A stretch of DNA of 64,000 bases from Pseudomonadota bacterium (lineage in GTDB: Bacteria; Pseudomonadota; Gammaproteobacteria; Steroidobacterales; Steroidobacteraceae), in contig JADJXW010000020.1 in NCBI GenBank assembly GCA_016720075.1, positions 310,001-374,000 of the forward strand, read 5' to 3'. The notes beneath the pieces are model-generated. The model ran no database searches. It saw only the letters and a program-made list of their open reading frames with translations, and was not told the origin of the DNA. The translations under genes were made by a program, and so were the position numbers. Each line of letters opens with the position of its first letter. Position 1 is the stretch's first letter. Positions 62,881 to 64,000 of the stretch are shown piece after piece.

Positions 62881-63506
62881 GCGGGGTCCGAGGGGGATTG
62901 CCACAGGCGGCAGTGTGCCTGTGGCAGCGCCAGGGCGTGATGTGTCGCCAGAATCGCGGCGCCGCCGCTTTCCATATGTGCCTTAAGAAGTGCTTCAAGA
63001 ACCGCCTGTCCCGCAGCATCGAGGTTGGACGCGGGCTCATCCAGCAGCCACAGCTTCGCGTCCCACAGCGACAGGCGCGCCAGCGCCACGCGCCGCTGCT
63101 GTCCGGCCGACAGCGAGCGGACCGGCTGCCGCGGATCGATCTTCGACAGCCCCACCGAATCGAGCGCGGCCTGCAGCGGGACTTCGCCACGCGGCACGCG
63201 CAGCGCGCAGGCGAAACGCAGGTTCTCGAGCGCCGTGAGGTCGGCCTTCAGCGCGGTGTCGTGCCCCAGGTAGGCCATGTCCCAGTGGAATGCATCACGA
63301 TCGGCGCGCACGGACACGCCGCCCCAGCGTATCTGCCCCTCCTCGGCGTGCAGGAAGCCGGCCAGGCAGCGCAGCAGCGAGGTCTTGCCAGTGCCATTGG
63401 GCCACAACAGCTGCAACGTCGAGCCCGGATCGAGCGCGAACGACAGCCCGCGCAGCAGATGCCGATCGCCGCGCCAGAGGTGCAGTTTGTGGACTTCAAG
63501 TCTCAA
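62877..63506 (-). CDS. ccmA: Haem exporter ATP-binding protein CcmA (TTG start; unusual Walker A)
   Basis: 209 residues. ABC ATPase of the CcmAB complex. The Walker A region reads LLWPNGTGKTSLLR: position 35, normally Gly, is Trp (TGG at 63404-63402), while the following NGTGKT is intact. The signature RSLSAGQQRRVALARL, Walker B LWLLDEPASNLD and switch His (ILATHHALAL) are normal. The start TTG 63506 lies only 3 bases beyond tRNA-Leu, because longer in-frame starts would run through the tRNA. The ATP-site change could be an error or could alter function. Confidence 0.88.
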   Translation of the reverse strand: MRLEVHKLHLWRGDRHLLRGLSFALDPGSTLQLLWPNGTGKTSLLRCLAGFLHAEEGQIRWGGVSVRADRDAFHWDMAYLGHDTALKADLTALENLRFACALRVPRGEVPLQAALDSVGLSKIDPRQPVRSLSAGQQRRVALARLSLWDAKLWLLDEPASNLDAAGQAVLEALLKAHMESGGAAILATHHALALPQAHCRLWQSPSDPA

Positions 63507-63509
63507 GTT

Positions 63510-63596
63510 TGGTGCGGACGGCGGGACTCGAACCCGCACTCCCCTGCGGGAAGCAGATTTTAAGTCTGCTGCGTCTACCAGTTTCGCCACGTCCGC
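63510..63596 (-). tRNA. tRNA-Leu (anticodon TAA)
   Basis: 87 bases, class II with a long variable arm. Acceptor GCGGACG/CGTCCGC, anticodon stem GCAGA/TCTGC with loop CTTAAAA (TAA), T arm GGTTCGAGTCC, discriminator A and CCA (63510-63512). It heads the ccm genes on the same strand. Confidence 0.96.
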
Positions 63597-63707
63597 CCAA
63601 GCCTGCTTGAAACTGCAGGTCACGCGTGCGGGCACCAGCCGAGGATTATGGCCCAACAGGGCCGACACCATGGAAAAAGCTGCACCCGGCGACGACAATG
63701 CGGCTCC

Positions 63708-64000
63708 ATGCAAAAGCCAGCCCGGACTCTGCTCACACTTCTGCTGGTTGTTTCCTCATTGGGCTGCATCGCCGGCGCGCCGGATGTGCGTTCACGCTCG
63801 GTGCTGGTCTGGGACCGCGCCGAAGGGCGGGAACTGTTCGCCCGCGGCGCCGACCAGGCCGTGCCCATCGCATCGATCACCAAGCTGATGACTGCGCTGG
63901 TGGTGCTGGATGCGCGCCAGCCGCTGGACGAGCGACTGAAGGTCACCGCCCAAGACCGAATCCGGGGCCGCGGCGGCGCATCGCGCATCCCCGTGGGCGC
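63708..64000 (+). CDS. D-alanyl-D-alanine endopeptidase/carboxypeptidase, PBP7-like (truncated by window edge)
   Basis: 97 residues visible; open at base 64000. Signal peptide (LLTLLLVVSSLGCIAG) with a possible lipobox, then the start of a penicillin-binding-type serine peptidase: VLVWDRAEGRELFARGADQAVPIASITKLMTALVVLD, with SxxK Ser56 and Lys59. GRGGASRIPVG resembles the PBP7 segment near its SSN-type region. Trims or cuts peptidoglycan crosslinks in the periplasm. It diverges from tRNA-Leu. Confidence 0.88.
   Translation, partial: MQKPARTLLTLLLVVSSLGCIAGAPDVRSRSVLVWDRAEGRELFARGADQAVPIASITKLMTALVVLDARQPLDERLKVTAQDRIRGRGGASRIPVG

Overview
The window is a GC-rich, almost gap-free bacterial chromosome segment. 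The gene order points to the Gammaproteobacteria, on the Xanthomonadales/Steroidobacterales/Nevskiales side. The main clues are a fused aspartate kinase-diaminopimelate decarboxylase, a TrpR-like gene heading the his operon, the thrS-infC-rpmI-rplT-pheS-pheT-ihfA-merR-tRNA-Pro block, and a complete ccmABCDEFGHI system. This placement is inference from gene content. No phage, insertion sequence or CRISPR array was seen, and no gap between genes exceeds 300 bases.

Layout. 1-2084: end of an MFS transporter gene and an M17 aminopeptidase (minus). 2199-7283: ilvC-ilvE-leuC-leuD-leuB (plus), for branched-chain amino acids. 7289-11564: metX-metB followed by a secreted CE15-SGNH double esterase (minus). 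11683-19064: a TrpR-like regulator and the whole histidine pathway hisG-D-C-B-H-A-F-IE (plus). 19061-22986: lysAC fusion, a small acidic protein and an L,D-transpeptidase (minus). 23028-26372: MaoC, folE, a BLUF photosensor, cytochrome c' and cytochrome b561. 26505-32616: two ThDP enzymes, malate synthase G and a GlcG-like protein. 32784-38653: a TonB receptor and several secreted or hypothetical proteins. 37944-46528: tRNA-Pro, MerR, ihfA, pheT, pheS, rplT, rpmI, infC and thrS (minus). 46552-52871: a decayed GNAT gene, tRNA-Val, uvrB, an aspartate-type aminotransferase, tRNA-Asn, a CheR-like methyltransferase, 5-formyl-THF cyclo-ligase and an Ada-like protein. 52882-56726: a Tat-exported SDR, a 2OG-oxygenase-like protein and a quinohemoprotein alcohol dehydrogenase. 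56811-63596: the cytochrome c maturation operon ccmABCDEFGHI headed by tRNA-Leu. 63708-64000: start of a PBP7-like peptidase.

The genes combine amino-acid biosynthesis (Ile/Val/Leu, Met, His, Lys), a translation block, and a periplasmic respiratory module (c-type cytochromes, quinohemoprotein dehydrogenase and the Ccm machinery that would mature them). Many neighbours overlap by ATGA or GTGA, so translation is probably coupled.

Two things need care. First, eight otherwise intact genes (leuC, hisB, hisIE, glcG, infC, thrS, the quinohemoprotein dehydrogenase and ccmC) carry nine single-base indels, nearly all at C/G runs or doublets. Two of these genes are essential, so uncorrected sequencing errors are the likeliest explanation. 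Second, hisF appears to start with ATA behind a strong Shine-Dalgarno, as does infC. The most unusual gene products are the CE15-SGNH fusion and the ccmA start placed directly against tRNA-Leu. No clearly new multi-gene system was found.
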